DNA from: [Mycobacterium] crassicus | Lineage (GTDB): Bacteria > Actinomycetota > Actinomycetes > Mycobacteriales > Mycobacteriaceae | DNA: 64,000 bases | Assembly (NCBI RefSeq): GCF_020181615.1 | Contig: NZ_CP084029.1 | Coordinates: 2,324,782-2,388,781, forward strand | Direction of reading: 5' to 3' | In this document: in pieces, positions 9,504-18,602 of the stretch | How the letters are laid out: each line of letters opens with the position of its first letter | Position numbering within the stretch: position 1 is the stretch's first letter | Notes under the pieces: generated by a model | What the model saw: only the letters and a program-made list of their open reading frames with translations | What the model was told of the DNA's origin: nothing | The model's database searches: none | Made by a program: the position numbers and the translations under genes

Positions 9504-10586
9504 TTGGGGTGCGCGATTTTGGACACGGTACTGGGGCTGGCGCTGACGCCGACGACAGTCGGCTGGGTAATGGCCGAGGGGCAGGTCGAGGACTGCCCGA
9601 CGGTGGCCGGTGACGAGTTCGGTGTCGACCGCAGCGGGCCGGGCCTGGATGCGGTGAGCATGGCGGCGTCGGTGGCGGCGGTCGCGACGAGGGCTCGCAC
9701 GATGGTGACCGCTCGCGGTGACCGGCTGCACGGCGTCGGTGTCACCTGGAGTGACGATGCCGCTGTCGCGGCCGCGCTACTGCTGGAATCGCTGGCCGAT
9801 GCCGGCTTCGACAATGTGGTGCCGGTGCGATTCAGCGAGGCGGCCACCTCGCTGTCCGGTGGGGTCGGCCGGCCGGGCGACCGGACGGCGGTGTGTGTCA
9901 TCGATCCCGGATTGGCCACCCTGGTTCTGCCCGACGGCTCCGGCGACGAGGATCCGATCGTCACTGCCCGCCCTATCGGCGGCACCGACGAGGTGGCCGG
10001 CTGGCTGGCCGATGCCTTCGCCTCCGGCGACCACCGGCCCGACGTACTGATGGTGGCCGGTTCGATGCGCGGCATGGACCGGCTCGGGCGCCGGCTGGAG
10101 TCCAGATTGAAGGTGCCCGTCTTCGTTCAGGGCGGTGCCCAACAGGCGTTGGCGCGTGGGGCGGCACTGGCCCTGACGCCGCACGTCGACCTGACCGGCC
10201 CACCGATCGAGGGGGTGACGGGCGGACTGGACATCGAGCCGGCGCGTCGGATGTCGCTGTCCTACGCCGGGGCGCTGACCATGCTGGCCGGGGGAGCGGT
10301 GACGTTCGTGGCCTCCCTGTCCGCCGCCCTGAGCCTGCAGCTGGGCCCGAGCAAAGACGTGCCGGCCGTACGGCCGACCGAACACGTGACGGTGGCGCGT
10401 GTCGCGGTGCCGGCTGCTCCGCCGCCCGCCCCCCGGATCGAGCCGCCTGCGCCACCGGAGGCCGCACCCGTCGAGTTCGGTTCGCTGTGGGACGCGCCGG
10501 CCGTGGCTCCTGCGCCGCCGCCCGCCGGCCAGCCGTCGCTGCTGGATCGGGTTCGGCAGCACATTCCGCGTCTTCCCGGCCGCTGA
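9504..10586 (+). CDS. Mycobacterial conserved membrane protein, DUF7159-like
   Basis: 360-residue protein of a mycobacterium-specific family that begins LDTVLGLALTPTTVGWVMAEG. The N-terminal domain (1-250) resembles an actin/hexokinase-like sugar kinase fold with GxxDxxxGW-like beginnings. One transmembrane helix is at about residues 258-280 and a proline/alanine-rich tail follows (290-350). Both the TTG at 9504 and the TTG at 9519 are possible; 9519 has a GGGG element 8 bases upstream and fits family N-termini better. It converges on the YceI gene with one base between. Function unknown; several paralogues are normal in mycobacteria. Confidence 0.78.
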   Translation: MGCAILDTVLGLALTPTTVGWVMAEGQVEDCPTVAGDEFGVDRSGPGLDAVSMAASVAAVATRARTMVTARGDRLHGVGVTWSDDAAVAAALLLESLADAGFDNVVPVRFSEAATSLSGGVGRPGDRTAVCVIDPGLATLVLPDGSGDEDPIVTARPIGGTDEVAGWLADAFASGDHRPDVLMVAGSMRGMDRLGRRLESRLKVPVFVQGGAQQALARGAALALTPHVDLTGPPIEGVTGGLDIEPARRMSLSYAGALTMLAGGAVTFVASLSAALSLQLGPSKDVPAVRPTEHVTVARVAVPAAPPPAPRIEPPAPPEAAPVEFGSLWDAPAVAPAPPPAGQPSLLDRVRQHIPRLPGR

Positions 10587-10587
10587 G

Positions 10588-11151
10588 TCAGGACCCGCGG
10601 GCCTCGTCGTCCGGGACCGTCGCCGAGAAGGACAGCGTCACCTCGTCGGCCACCTGCATCGCGCCCATCAGCATCGAAAAGCGCCGGACGCCGAAGTCGC
10701 TGTGGCGCACCCGGCTCTCGCCGTCAATCTGCCATGAACCGTCCAGATCGGTCACCCGCGCCTCGATGACGTGCGGATTGGTCCGGCCGTGTATCTCCAG
10801 GGTGCCGGTCAGCCGATAGCCGTCGTCGGTCGGCGCGATGTCGTTGGACTCGAATCGGATTCGCCCATATCTGGCGCTGTCCAGGCATTTGAGCGCGTTG
10901 CCGCGGATCAGCGCCTTCTCCGGCGGGGTGAGCGGGGTCAGCCCGCCGTCACCGCGCAGCACCCGCAGCGAATCGACGTCGACGGTCAGGGTCACCGCGG
11001 TGGGCCGGGCGCCCGACCACGACACCGCGGCCTGCCAGCGTTCCATGGCGATCGTGAGCCGATGGCCCATCTTGGCGGCCCGGCCGGCCACATCGGTGCC
11101 GAGCAGCAGCCGGCCGTGCGATTCGTCGAACTGCCCCTGCGTCTTGGCCAT
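10588..11151 (-). CDS. YceI family protein
   Basis: 187-residue YceI-like lipocalin fold protein: alternating strands with GHRLTIAMERW, ALKCLDSARYGRIRFES and GTLEIHGRTNPH, the hallmark of polyisoprenoid-binding YceI domains. No signal peptide is evident with the chosen ATG (11151, MAKTQGQFDES), so it is probably cytosolic. Upstream in-frame codons are arginine-rich and not protein-like. It would bind an isoprenoid or other hydrophobic ligand; role unproven. Divergent from the secreted protein gene at 11310. Confidence 0.87.
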   Translation of the reverse strand: MAKTQGQFDESHGRLLLGTDVAGRAAKMGHRLTIAMERWQAAVSWSGARPTAVTLTVDVDSLRVLRGDGGLTPLTPPEKALIRGNALKCLDSARYGRIRFESNDIAPTDDGYRLTGTLEIHGRTNPHVIEARVTDLDGSWQIDGESRVRHSDFGVRRFSMLMGAMQVADEVTLSFSATVPDDEARGS

Positions 11152-11309
11152 CAGCGGCACTCTAACGGGGTTGACCCGTCGATTACCCCGGCGGGCGCCC
11201 CGCGACAATCGGCGGATTCGTGATGACGCGTCGCGGTCACCCGTTAGGCTGCGACGCGGGGCCGACTGGTGGCCCGGACCGAGACGAACAAGGGCATTAG
11301 GGTCGCAGA

Positions 11310-11732
11310 ATGATTCGTGAACTAGCCGCAGCTGCTTTGCTCGCCGGCGCCGCGGGGGTGGCCGCCGTGCACGGCGCACCCGCCGCCGGCGCTTACCCGG
11401 GCGACGTGCCGGGCATGGCCGAGGGGCAGCGGCAGGGTGACGCGTGCTTCAGCTGGGAGCGCTTCATCTACGGCCACGGCCCCAACGGCCAAGCGCTGGC
11501 ATGCCATTTCATCGCCAACCAGTGGCCGCCCAAGGACACCGGGTTCTGGCAGATCTCCTACCCGCTCTACGGCGTGCAGGACATCGGTTCGCCGTGCCCG
11601 AGTCCGCAGTCGGCCGCGCAGTCGCCCGACGGGTTGCCGCTGCTGTGCCTTGGTGCGCAGGGCTGGCAGCCCGGTATCTACACCGGTGGCATCGGACCCT
11701 ACTTCCCGCCCGGGATCGCCCAGGTCGGGTGA
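11310..11732 (+). CDS. Small secreted mycobacterial protein (Rv1891-like)
   Basis: 140-residue exported protein with a signal peptide (residues 1-28, hydrophobic core LAAAALLAGAAGVAA, cleavage near AAGA-YPG). The mature part is rich in Pro, Gly, aromatic residues and four cysteines (FSW, ALACHF, SPCPSP, LLCLG), suggesting two disulfides. It resembles the Rv1891 family of unknown function, and neighbouring YceI and nitronate-monooxygenase-like genes keep similar company in M. tuberculosis as I recall it. No domain of known activity. Confidence 0.8.
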   Translation: MIRELAAAALLAGAAGVAAVHGAPAAGAYPGDVPGMAEGQRQGDACFSWERFIYGHGPNGQALACHFIANQWPPKDTGFWQISYPLYGVQDIGSPCPSPQSAAQSPDGLPLLCLGAQGWQPGIYTGGIGPYFPPGIAQVG

Positions 11733-11820
11733 CCGCGCCGTAAGACCGGCTCCCGCCGCTGACGGACAGTTTTCGTCCAGGCAGGTGCACTAGCTTCGAT
11801 CGGGGGAGCTACACGGGGAG

Positions 11821-13236
11821 GTGCCGGATTTGGCGGAACGCGGTGCGGCGACGTCAGAACTGTTGGTGATCTTCGGGATAACCGGAGATCTGGCCCGCAA
11901 GATGACGTTCCGCGCGCTGTACCGCTTGGAGCGCCGCAACCTGCTGGACTGCCCGATCCTCGGGGTGGCCAGTGATGACATCTCGGTCGAGGACCTTGTC
12001 GACCGGGCCGGCGAGGCGATCCGCAAGACCGGAGAGCCGTTTGACGATGCGGTGTTCGACCGGTTGGCGAAACGGTTGTCCTACCTGCACGGCGACGTCA
12101 ACGATGCGGCGCTCTACGACCAGATCGCCCAGCGGACCGGCACCGACCGGCAGTGCCTGTACTACCTGGAGATGCCGCCGTCTCTGTTCGCCCCGATCGT
12201 CGAAAACCTTGGTCGGGCCGGCCTGTTGACGCGTGCCCGGGTGGCGGTGGAGAAGCCGTTCGGCCACGACCTGACCTCCGCCCGCGAACTGAACGCCCGG
12301 CTGCGCGCGGTGCTGCGCGAGGAACAGATCCTGCGGGTGGATCATTTCCTGGGCAAGGAACCCGTCGCCGACGTCGAGGGCCTGCGGTTCGCCAACACCA
12401 CGCTCGCTGAGCTCTGGGACCGCCGAAGCATCGCCGAAATCCACATCACCATGGCCGAGAACTTCGGTGTTGAGGATCGCGGCAGCTTCTACGACTCCGT
12501 CGGCGCGTTGCGCGATGTGGTGCAGAACCATCTGCTGCAGGTGCTGGCACTGATCGCCATGGAACCGCCGGTCGGTCCCGGTGACGACGACCTCAACGAC
12601 AAGAAGGCCGAGGTGTTCCGGGCCATGCCGCCCGCCGATCCGGCGCACTGTGTGCGGGGCCGGTATCGCGGTTATGCCGACGTCCCCGGGGTGGCCGACG
12701 GGTCGCAGACCGAGACGTTCGTCGCGCTGCGGCTGCAGATCGAGAACTGGCGCTGGTCCGGGGTGCCGATCTTCCTGCGGGCGGGCAAGGCCCTGCCGCA
12801 ACGGGTCACCGAGGTCCGGCTGTTCACCCACCGGGTTCCGGCGCTGGCGTTCATGCCGCAACGGGAACGCGCACCCCGGAATCAGATCGTCCTGCGCATC
12901 GACCCGGATCCGGGCATGCGGCTGCAACTGGTGGCCCAGGACGACGGCGTCTGGCGTGACGTCCACCTGGATTCGTCGTTCACCCACGACCTGGGTGAAC
13001 CGATTCAGCCCTACGAGCGGTTGTTGCATGCCGCGATGGTCGGCGACCGACGACTGTTCGCCCGCGAGGACAGCATTGAGGAGACCTGGCGCATCGTGGC
13101 GCCGCTGCTCGAACATCCAGGAGTGGTCCACACCTACGAGCCCGGCTCGTGGGGGCCCGACGCCGCGCAGGCGCTGGTGCGCGGACATCGGAGTTGGCAG
13201 GACCCGTGGTTGCCGGAAGGCGGCCCGACACAGTGA
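11821..13236 (+). CDS. zwf: Glucose-6-phosphate dehydrogenase
   Basis: 471-residue enzyme oxidising glucose-6-phosphate to 6-phosphogluconolactone with NADP, the entry to the oxidative pentose phosphate pathway. The nucleotide-binding motif GITGDLARK is at residues 19-27 and the substrate/catalytic motif RVDHFLGKE at about 172-180. The GTG at 11821 overlaps the GGGGAGGTG element; a TTG at 11830 sits at better spacing from it and may be the true start. It lies 15 bp upstream of gnd, so the two dehydrogenases of the pathway form an operon. Confidence 0.95.
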   Translation: MPDLAERGAATSELLVIFGITGDLARKMTFRALYRLERRNLLDCPILGVASDDISVEDLVDRAGEAIRKTGEPFDDAVFDRLAKRLSYLHGDVNDAALYDQIAQRTGTDRQCLYYLEMPPSLFAPIVENLGRAGLLTRARVAVEKPFGHDLTSARELNARLRAVLREEQILRVDHFLGKEPVADVEGLRFANTTLAELWDRRSIAEIHITMAENFGVEDRGSFYDSVGALRDVVQNHLLQVLALIAMEPPVGPGDDDLNDKKAEVFRAMPPADPAHCVRGRYRGYADVPGVADGSQTETFVALRLQIENWRWSGVPIFLRAGKALPQRVTEVRLFTHRVPALAFMPQRERAPRNQIVLRIDPDPGMRLQLVAQDDGVWRDVHLDSSFTHDLGEPIQPYERLLHAAMVGDRRLFAREDSIEETWRIVAPLLEHPGVVHTYEPGSWGPDAAQALVRGHRSWQDPWLPEGGPTQ

Positions 13237-13251
13237 GGGAGACGGGGCAAC

Positions 13252-14274
13252 ATGCAACTGGGAATGATCGGCCTGGGCCGGATGGGCGCCAATCTTGTTC
13301 GGCGGCTGGTCGACGGCGGCCATGAGTGCGTCGTCTACGACCACAACCCCGATGCGGTTGTCGCCCTGGCCGGTGCGGACGGGATCACCGGGGTGTCCTC
13401 GTTGGCCGACCTGGCGGAGAACCTGCCGGCCCCGCGGGTGGTGTGGGTGATGGTGCCGGCCGGGAAGATCACCTCGGGCGTCATCGAGGAGCTGGCCGGA
13501 ACACTGGCGGCCGGTGACATCGTGATCGACGGCGGCAACTCGTATTACCGCGATGACATCACACACTCGAAACTGCTGTCCGACAAAGGAATTCATCTGC
13601 TGGACTGCGGCACGAGCGGCGGGGTGTGGGGTCGCGAGCGGGGCTATTGCCTGATGGTCGGGGGCGACCGGGATGCCTTCGATGAGGCCGAGCCGATCTT
13701 CGCGACGATCGCGCCGGGTGTCGAGGCCGCTCCGCGCACGCCGGGCCGCGAGGGTGAGGTCTCGCAGGCCGAGAAGGGCTACCTGTACTGCGGCCCGTCC
13801 GGGGCGGGGCACTTCGTGAAGATGGTGCACAACGGAATCGAGTACGGGATGATGGCCTCGATCGCCGAGGGTCTGAACATCTTGCACCACGCCAACATCG
13901 GCAAGGCCGATCAGGAAGGTGACGCCGAGACCGCGCCACTGAACCATCCCGAGTTCTACCAGTACGACATCGACATCGAACAGGTCACCGAGGTCTGGCG
14001 CCGGGGCAGTGTGATCGGTTCCTGGCTGTTGGACCTGACCGCCAGTGCCCTGCAGAAATCGCCTGCGCTGGAGGAGTTCGCCGGCCGGGTGTCCGATTCC
14101 GGGGAGGGGCGCTGGACGGTCATCGCGGCGATCGACGAAGGGGTGCCCGCCCCGGTGCTCACCACCGCGCTGTACGCCCGTTTCGCCTCGCGACACCTGT
14201 TCGAGTTCGGTGCGAAAGTGCTGTCGGCGATGCGTAAGCAGTTCGGCGGGCACGACGAGAAGTCGCCGACCTAG
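13252..14274 (+). CDS. gnd: 6-phosphogluconate dehydrogenase, decarboxylating (short, NAD-type)
   Basis: 340-residue enzyme converting 6-phosphogluconate to ribulose-5-phosphate and CO2. The Rossmann motif GLGRMG is at residues 7-12, and GPSGAGHFVKMVHNGIEYGMM is the substrate-binding helix region. The length is that of the short GndA/YqeC type, which is often NAD-preferring, not the 470-residue enterobacterial type. It begins at ATG 15 bp after zwf behind GAGGGAGACGGGG. Together with zwf it forms a compact oxidative pentose phosphate operon; a lactonase gene is not present here. Confidence 0.94.
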   Translation: MQLGMIGLGRMGANLVRRLVDGGHECVVYDHNPDAVVALAGADGITGVSSLADLAENLPAPRVVWVMVPAGKITSGVIEELAGTLAAGDIVIDGGNSYYRDDITHSKLLSDKGIHLLDCGTSGGVWGRERGYCLMVGGDRDAFDEAEPIFATIAPGVEAAPRTPGREGEVSQAEKGYLYCGPSGAGHFVKMVHNGIEYGMMASIAEGLNILHHANIGKADQEGDAETAPLNHPEFYQYDIDIEQVTEVWRRGSVIGSWLLDLTASALQKSPALEEFAGRVSDSGEGRWTVIAAIDEGVPAPVLTTALYARFASRHLFEFGAKVLSAMRKQFGGHDEKSPT

Positions 14275-14376
14275 CCCGTCCCGAGTCCGATCCTGGCCGG
14301 TCACGGCCCCCGCATGCCAGTATTGGGGCATGGGCCGCAACGGCGGCGAGCAACCCGGACGAGCGGTGTTCCGGTG

Positions 14377-15339
14377 ATGACCGGTAGTGACAGGGCGATC
14401 ACGCCGGTGATCGCCTTGAGCGTGCTGCTGCTCGTGGCCGGTGCTGCCACCCGCGGATATCTGCCCGGTGTCACGCCCGAGCCCCGCCGAGCGCCCGCGG
14501 CGGGTCCGGCCGAAATGATCACCCTGATCGCGCTGCTGGCGGTATCTCTGGGTGCCGTCGCGTTCGCCGGGGCGTATCGGATGCGCCATCGGCGTGCGGT
14601 GGCCGGCAGCATCGGCGAGCTGTCCGTGACCGCGGGAGCCCATCGCGGCAGGCTGGACCGGCGGGTGCTGCTGATCGTGGTGGCGGCGGTGGTGGCGTGG
14701 CTGCTGACGCTCTTCGCGTTGGCGGCGTTGGGCGGGGGACTCCGGATCGGGATCCCGGCGGTGATCTTCCGGTCGCGTGGTGATGTGCCGTTGTCTCCCA
14801 CCGCCCCGGGGGAACCGGCCCCGCTGACGCCGCACCCGGTGCCCAGCCCGGACGGTTCGGGTGGTGATGTGATCGGCTACCTGCTGGCGGCCGCCATCGC
14901 GCTGGCGGTACTGATCGCGGTCGGGATTGTGGCGGCACGAACCCGCAATACCCGGCCTCGGCCGCCGGCCGACCACCCGGTGCCGGCCGCTACGCCAACG
15001 GCCAACGCAGGCGAAACCCTGGCGCGGGCAGCAGAACTCGGGCTGACCCGGATTGCCGACCGCAGTCGGGGGCCGCGGGAGGCCATCATCGCCTGCTACG
15101 CGGTGATGGAGCGTCACCTCGCCGATGACCCCGACGTCGCACCGCGGGATTTCGACACCCCCACCGAAGTACTGGCGCGGGCCGTCGAACACCACGCGCT
15201 GGCGGCGGGCAACGCCTCCCGGCTGGTGGAACTGTTCACCGAGGCCCGTTTCAGCCCGCACCTGATGAACGAGCAGCACCGTGCCGACGCGGTCGCCAGC
15301 CTGCGGCTGGTGCTGGATGAACTGCGGGCGACAACGTGA
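14377..15339 (+). CDS. DUF4129 membrane protein of the MoxR3 cluster
   Basis: 320-residue membrane protein with helices near residues 10-27, 45-66, 87-112 and 171-192, and a cytosolic C-terminal DUF4129 domain (about 220-315; EAIIACYAVMERHL and TPTEVLARAV). DUF4129 proteins accompany MoxR ATPases and DUF58 proteins in transglutaminase-type clusters. The ATG at 14377 directly follows an in-frame GTG at 14374; either could start. It is the first gene of five overlapping genes resembling Rv3166c-Rv3162c of M. tuberculosis. Confidence 0.85.
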   Translation: MTGSDRAITPVIALSVLLLVAGAATRGYLPGVTPEPRRAPAAGPAEMITLIALLAVSLGAVAFAGAYRMRHRRAVAGSIGELSVTAGAHRGRLDRRVLLIVVAAVVAWLLTLFALAALGGGLRIGIPAVIFRSRGDVPLSPTAPGEPAPLTPHPVPSPDGSGGDVIGYLLAAAIALAVLIAVGIVAARTRNTRPRPPADHPVPAATPTANAGETLARAAELGLTRIADRSRGPREAIIACYAVMERHLADDPDVAPRDFDTPTEVLARAVEHHALAAGNASRLVELFTEARFSPHLMNEQHRADAVASLRLVLDELRATT

Positions 15340-15824
15340 AAATGGCTGCACTGCAGGGTTTCCTGCTGATCATCGCGGTTGAGGTGGTTGCGTTGCTGGT
15401 CCATCAGCGGCACATCATGCTGTGGGCGGCAGGCATCGCGGTGGCGGTACCGCTGGCGGGTCTGCGGCGGTTGCTGACGGCGGATGACGCGGGATCGGCT
15501 GACGGCGCGGCGATCACCGACGAGCCCGGAGCGGCATTACGGCAGTGGCTGTCGGGCACCGAAGCCAGGATCCGCTGGTCGGAATCGACCAGGGCGGACT
15601 GGGATCGGCGCTGGCGGCCCACCCTGGCCGGCCGGTTCGAGGTCTCCAGCGGGCAGGGGCGGGTGAAGGATCCCGCGGCGTTCGCCGCCACCGGAGTAAT
15701 GCTGTTCGGCGACACGCTGTGGCCGTGGGTGGACCCTGCCAATGTCGCCCCGGCCGGAGACCACGGGCCCGGGCCCGGACGCGCAGTACTGGAAGAGATC
15801 CTGCGCCGGCTGGAGCAGCGATGA
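15336..15824 (+). CDS. Small membrane protein of the MoxR3 cluster
   Basis: 162-residue protein starting at a GTG that overlaps the previous stop (GTGA). A hydrophobic segment (residues 5-42) spans the membrane once or twice; the rest is soluble, with conserved-looking RWRPTLAGRF and a C-terminal acidic helix. It has no recognised enzymatic motif. It corresponds in position and length to Rv3165c (recalled). Translationally coupled to both neighbours, so probably part of a membrane complex with them. Confidence 0.8.
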   Translation: MKMAALQGFLLIIAVEVVALLVHQRHIMLWAAGIAVAVPLAGLRRLLTADDAGSADGAAITDEPGAALRQWLSGTEARIRWSESTRADWDRRWRPTLAGRFEVSSGQGRVKDPAAFAATGVMLFGDTLWPWVDPANVAPAGDHGPGPGRAVLEEILRRLEQR

Positions 15825-16825
15825 GTACCGAACTGTCCGGCGCGGCGGCAGCCACCGCACAGCGCTGCACCGCGGTGCTGGACGAGATCGAGCGGGCCGT
15901 GGTGGGCAAGCGCGGCGCCCTGATGCTGATTCTGACCACCGTGCTCGCGGGCGGTCATGTGCTGATCGAAGACCTGCCCGGATTGGGCAAGACGTTGATC
16001 GCCCGGTCGTTCGCGGCCGCGCTCGGACTGGATTTCACCCGGGTCCAGTTCACCCCGGACCTGTTGCCGGCAGACCTGCTCGGCACCACCATCTACGACA
16101 TGGCCTCGGGCAGTTTCGAATTCCGGCGCGGGCCGATCTTCACCAACCTGGTGCTGGCCGATGAGATCAACCGGACCCCGCCCAAGACCCAGGCCGCGTT
16201 GTTGGAGGCGATGGCCGAAGGCCAGGTCAGCATCGACGGCCACACCCACCGGTTGCCCTCGCCGTTCATCGTGCTGGCCACCGACAATCCGATCGAGTAC
16301 GAGGGCACCTACCCGCTGCCGGAGGCCCAGCTGGACCGGTTCGCGATCAGGCTGCGGCTGGGTTATCTGTCCGAGCAGGGTGAGGCGGCCATGCTGCGCC
16401 GGCGCCTGGATCGGGGCGCCGTGCTTCCGACGGTACGCCAGGTCGTCGATGCCAATGACGTTGTGGCGATGCGGGAATCGGTGGAACAGGTCAGCGTGCA
16501 TGACGACGTGCTGCGCTACGTGGTGTCCCTGGCGAACGGAACCCGGCACCATCCGCAGGTGGCAGTGGGCGCCAGTCCACGATCAGAACTCGATCTGGTT
16601 CAACTCGCCCGGGCTCGCGCGTTGCTGCTCGGCCGTGACTATGTGATCCCCGAGGACGTCAAGGCGTTGGCCACTTCGGCGGTCGCGCACCGGATCACGC
16701 TGCGGCCGGAGATGTGGGTGCGGCGTGTTCAGGGTGCTGATGTGGTGGAGGAGCTGCTGCGGCGGCTGCCGGTGCCGCGAACCCCGGATGCGGCCGGACC
16801 GGCGCCGGGCGCGATACCGACATGA
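15821..16825 (+). CDS. moxR3: MoxR-type AAA+ ATPase
   Basis: 334-residue AAA+ ATPase of the MoxR family. Walker A is DLPGLGKT (about residues 48-55), Walker B is LVLADEINRTPPK, sensor 1 is VLATDNPIE, and the C-terminal lid runs from about residue 230. MoxR proteins act as chaperones that mature or activate a partner carrying a von Willebrand/DUF58 domain, and the DUF58 gene follows with a 4-bp ATGA overlap. Gene order matches the Rv3164c (moxR3) locus. Cytosolic, peripheral to the membrane complex. Confidence 0.92.
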   Translation: MSTELSGAAAATAQRCTAVLDEIERAVVGKRGALMLILTTVLAGGHVLIEDLPGLGKTLIARSFAAALGLDFTRVQFTPDLLPADLLGTTIYDMASGSFEFRRGPIFTNLVLADEINRTPPKTQAALLEAMAEGQVSIDGHTHRLPSPFIVLATDNPIEYEGTYPLPEAQLDRFAIRLRLGYLSEQGEAAMLRRRLDRGAVLPTVRQVVDANDVVAMRESVEQVSVHDDVLRYVVSLANGTRHHPQVAVGASPRSELDLVQLARARALLLGRDYVIPEDVKALATSAVAHRITLRPEMWVRRVQGADVVEELLRRLPVPRTPDAAGPAPGAIPT

Positions 16826-18120
16826 CTCACAATGCCGCGCACGGCGAGGCTTTCGACACGGATGTCGAATTGCGTTGGCAGGCCTCGCCGGTGACCCGAG
16901 CACTGGCCACCTGCACGGCGCTGGCACTGACGGTGGCGGTGGGCGGGTCGCGCTGGCAGCTGATCGCCTTCGCCGCCCCGTTGTTGGGCGTGCTGTGCTC
17001 GCTGGGTTGGCAGTCCCCGGCGCCGGTGCTTCGGGTACGTGCGACTCCCGCGGCGCAACGTTGCTTCGAATCCGAGCCGGTCGAATTGGCGGTCCGCGTA
17101 ACAACATCCGATCATGACGCGCCACCGACAGACCTGGCGGTGTCGGCGCACCCCGCGGTGCGGCTCGACGCCGCCGAGCACACCGCGGAGGTTACCGGCG
17201 AGGGTGCGCTGGGTATATCGGTGACCGCCACCGCAGAACGCTGGGGCCGCTACCCGATACGGGCCACCGTGGGCGCCTTGGGCCGGGGCGGGCTGCTGGC
17301 CGGCACTGCCACCGTCGAGATCGCCGAAGTCACGGTGTTCCCGCTGGCCCCGCCGCAGTCCACGCCGATCCCGCACAGTGAGCTGCTCGACCGGGTAGGC
17401 ACCCACCTGACCCGGCACTCGGGCCGCGGTGTGGAGTACGCCGACATCCGGGCCTACCTGCCCGGCGACCCGCTGCGCTCGGTGAATTGGCCGGTAAGTG
17501 CCCGGCGGGGCAGCCTGCACGTGACCCAGCGGCTGACCGATCGGGGCGCCGACGTGGTGGTGCTGGTCGACGCCTACCCGCAACCGCGTGGCCCGGCGAC
17601 CATCGCGACCGAGCGATCGGTGCTCGGCGCGGCACAGGTGGTGCAGACCGCACTGCGCAACGGTGATCGCGCCGGCATCGTCACACTTGGTGGCCGCCAC
17701 CCGCGCTGGGTCGGCCCGGACATCGGCCAACGCCAGTTCTATCGCATCGTCGACGCGGTTCTGGGCGCCGGCGACGGCTTCGAAACCACCACCGGAACAC
17801 TCGCGCCGCGAGCGGCGGTGCCGGCCGGTGCCCTGGTCATCGCGTTCTCGACCCTGCTGGACACCGAGTTCGCGTTGGCATTGACCGATCTGCGCAGACG
17901 CGGGCATGTGGTGCTGGCGGTCGATGTCCTGGCCGGCTCGCCGTTCGAAGTCGAGCCCGATCCGCTGGTCACCCGGTTGTGGACGTTGCAACGCACCGCC
18001 ATGTACCGCGACATGGCCACCGTCGGCGTCGACGTGGCGGCCTGGTCGGCGGAGCAGTCGCTGGAGCAGTCGATGCGACTGGTGACGCAGCGCCATCGCC
18101 CGACGGCGGCGCGGCGATGA
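16822..18120 (+). CDS. DUF58 domain protein, probable MoxR partner
   Basis: 432-residue protein with two N-terminal membrane helices (about 32-70), a beta-rich extracytoplasmic segment (70-180) and a DUF58/von Willebrand-like domain. The DUF58 signature RGVEYADIRAYLPGDPLRSVNWPVSAR is present, followed by a VVVLVDAYP metal-ion-dependent-site-like strand. It overlaps moxR3 by ATGA and the next gene by ATGA. Such pairs are implicated in envelope stress and protein maturation in other bacteria; the client here is unknown. Confidence 0.88.
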   Translation: MTHNAAHGEAFDTDVELRWQASPVTRALATCTALALTVAVGGSRWQLIAFAAPLLGVLCSLGWQSPAPVLRVRATPAAQRCFESEPVELAVRVTTSDHDAPPTDLAVSAHPAVRLDAAEHTAEVTGEGALGISVTATAERWGRYPIRATVGALGRGGLLAGTATVEIAEVTVFPLAPPQSTPIPHSELLDRVGTHLTRHSGRGVEYADIRAYLPGDPLRSVNWPVSARRGSLHVTQRLTDRGADVVVLVDAYPQPRGPATIATERSVLGAAQVVQTALRNGDRAGIVTLGGRHPRWVGPDIGQRQFYRIVDAVLGAGDGFETTTGTLAPRAAVPAGALVIAFSTLLDTEFALALTDLRRRGHVVLAVDVLAGSPFEVEPDPLVTRLWTLQRTAMYRDMATVGVDVAAWSAEQSLEQSMRLVTQRHRPTAARR

Positions 18121-18602
18121 GCACCGCGGCCAGGCCCGTGCCGGTGTTGGCGTCCGTGGCGTGCGGGCTGGCCATGGCGGCGGCCGCGATGTCCGGGGCC
18201 TCCGGGGCGGCCTCGAAACCAGCCTTCGTCACGGTGCTGCTCGCCGTCTGCGCGGTGCTGGCCGCGGTTCGGTGGCGTGCGGCGGCCACCTGCGCGGTGC
18301 TGCTGGTCGTCGTGGCGATCGGACTTGCCGACCCGCCGACGGTGGCGGCGGCAGTGGCCGGCCTGGCCGCGGTGGGACACCTGCTGCTGCGACACGCCGC
18401 CGGCGGCACGGCCACCGTGACCGTCCCGGCATTGATCGGCGCGGCGACGTTCAGCATCGTCGGCGTGATCGCCGCAGGTTTTCCCCTGCAGCTGCCGTGG
18501 TCACCACTGGCTGCGGCACCTGCCGTGCTGGCTGGGTACCTGTTGGCGCTGCGCCCGTTCCTGGCGCAGCGCCAACTGAGTCCCAAACTGAGGTCGTCTT
18601 AG
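18117..18602 (+). CDS. Small hydrophobic membrane protein of the MoxR3 cluster
   Basis: 161-residue protein, almost entirely hydrophobic alanine/valine-rich helices (four or five predicted), ending in a short basic tail. No conserved catalytic residue is visible. It is the last of the five overlapping genes and matches Rv3162c in position and size (recalled). Its stop overlaps the convergent nitronate monooxygenase stop by four bases. Role unknown, presumably a membrane component of the same complex. Confidence 0.78.
   Translation: MSTAARPVPVLASVACGLAMAAAAMSGASGAASKPAFVTVLLAVCAVLAAVRWRAAATCAVLLVVVAIGLADPPTVAAAVAGLAAVGHLLLRHAAGGTATVTVPALIGAATFSIVGVIAAGFPLQLPWSPLAAAPAVLAGYLLALRPFLAQRQLSPKLRSS

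Noticed and set aside
11854..15351. Very long minus-strand frame opposite zwf, gnd and the DUF4129 gene
   Set aside because: Antisense shadow of GC-rich coding sequence; no protein domain, while the plus strand has clear enzymes.
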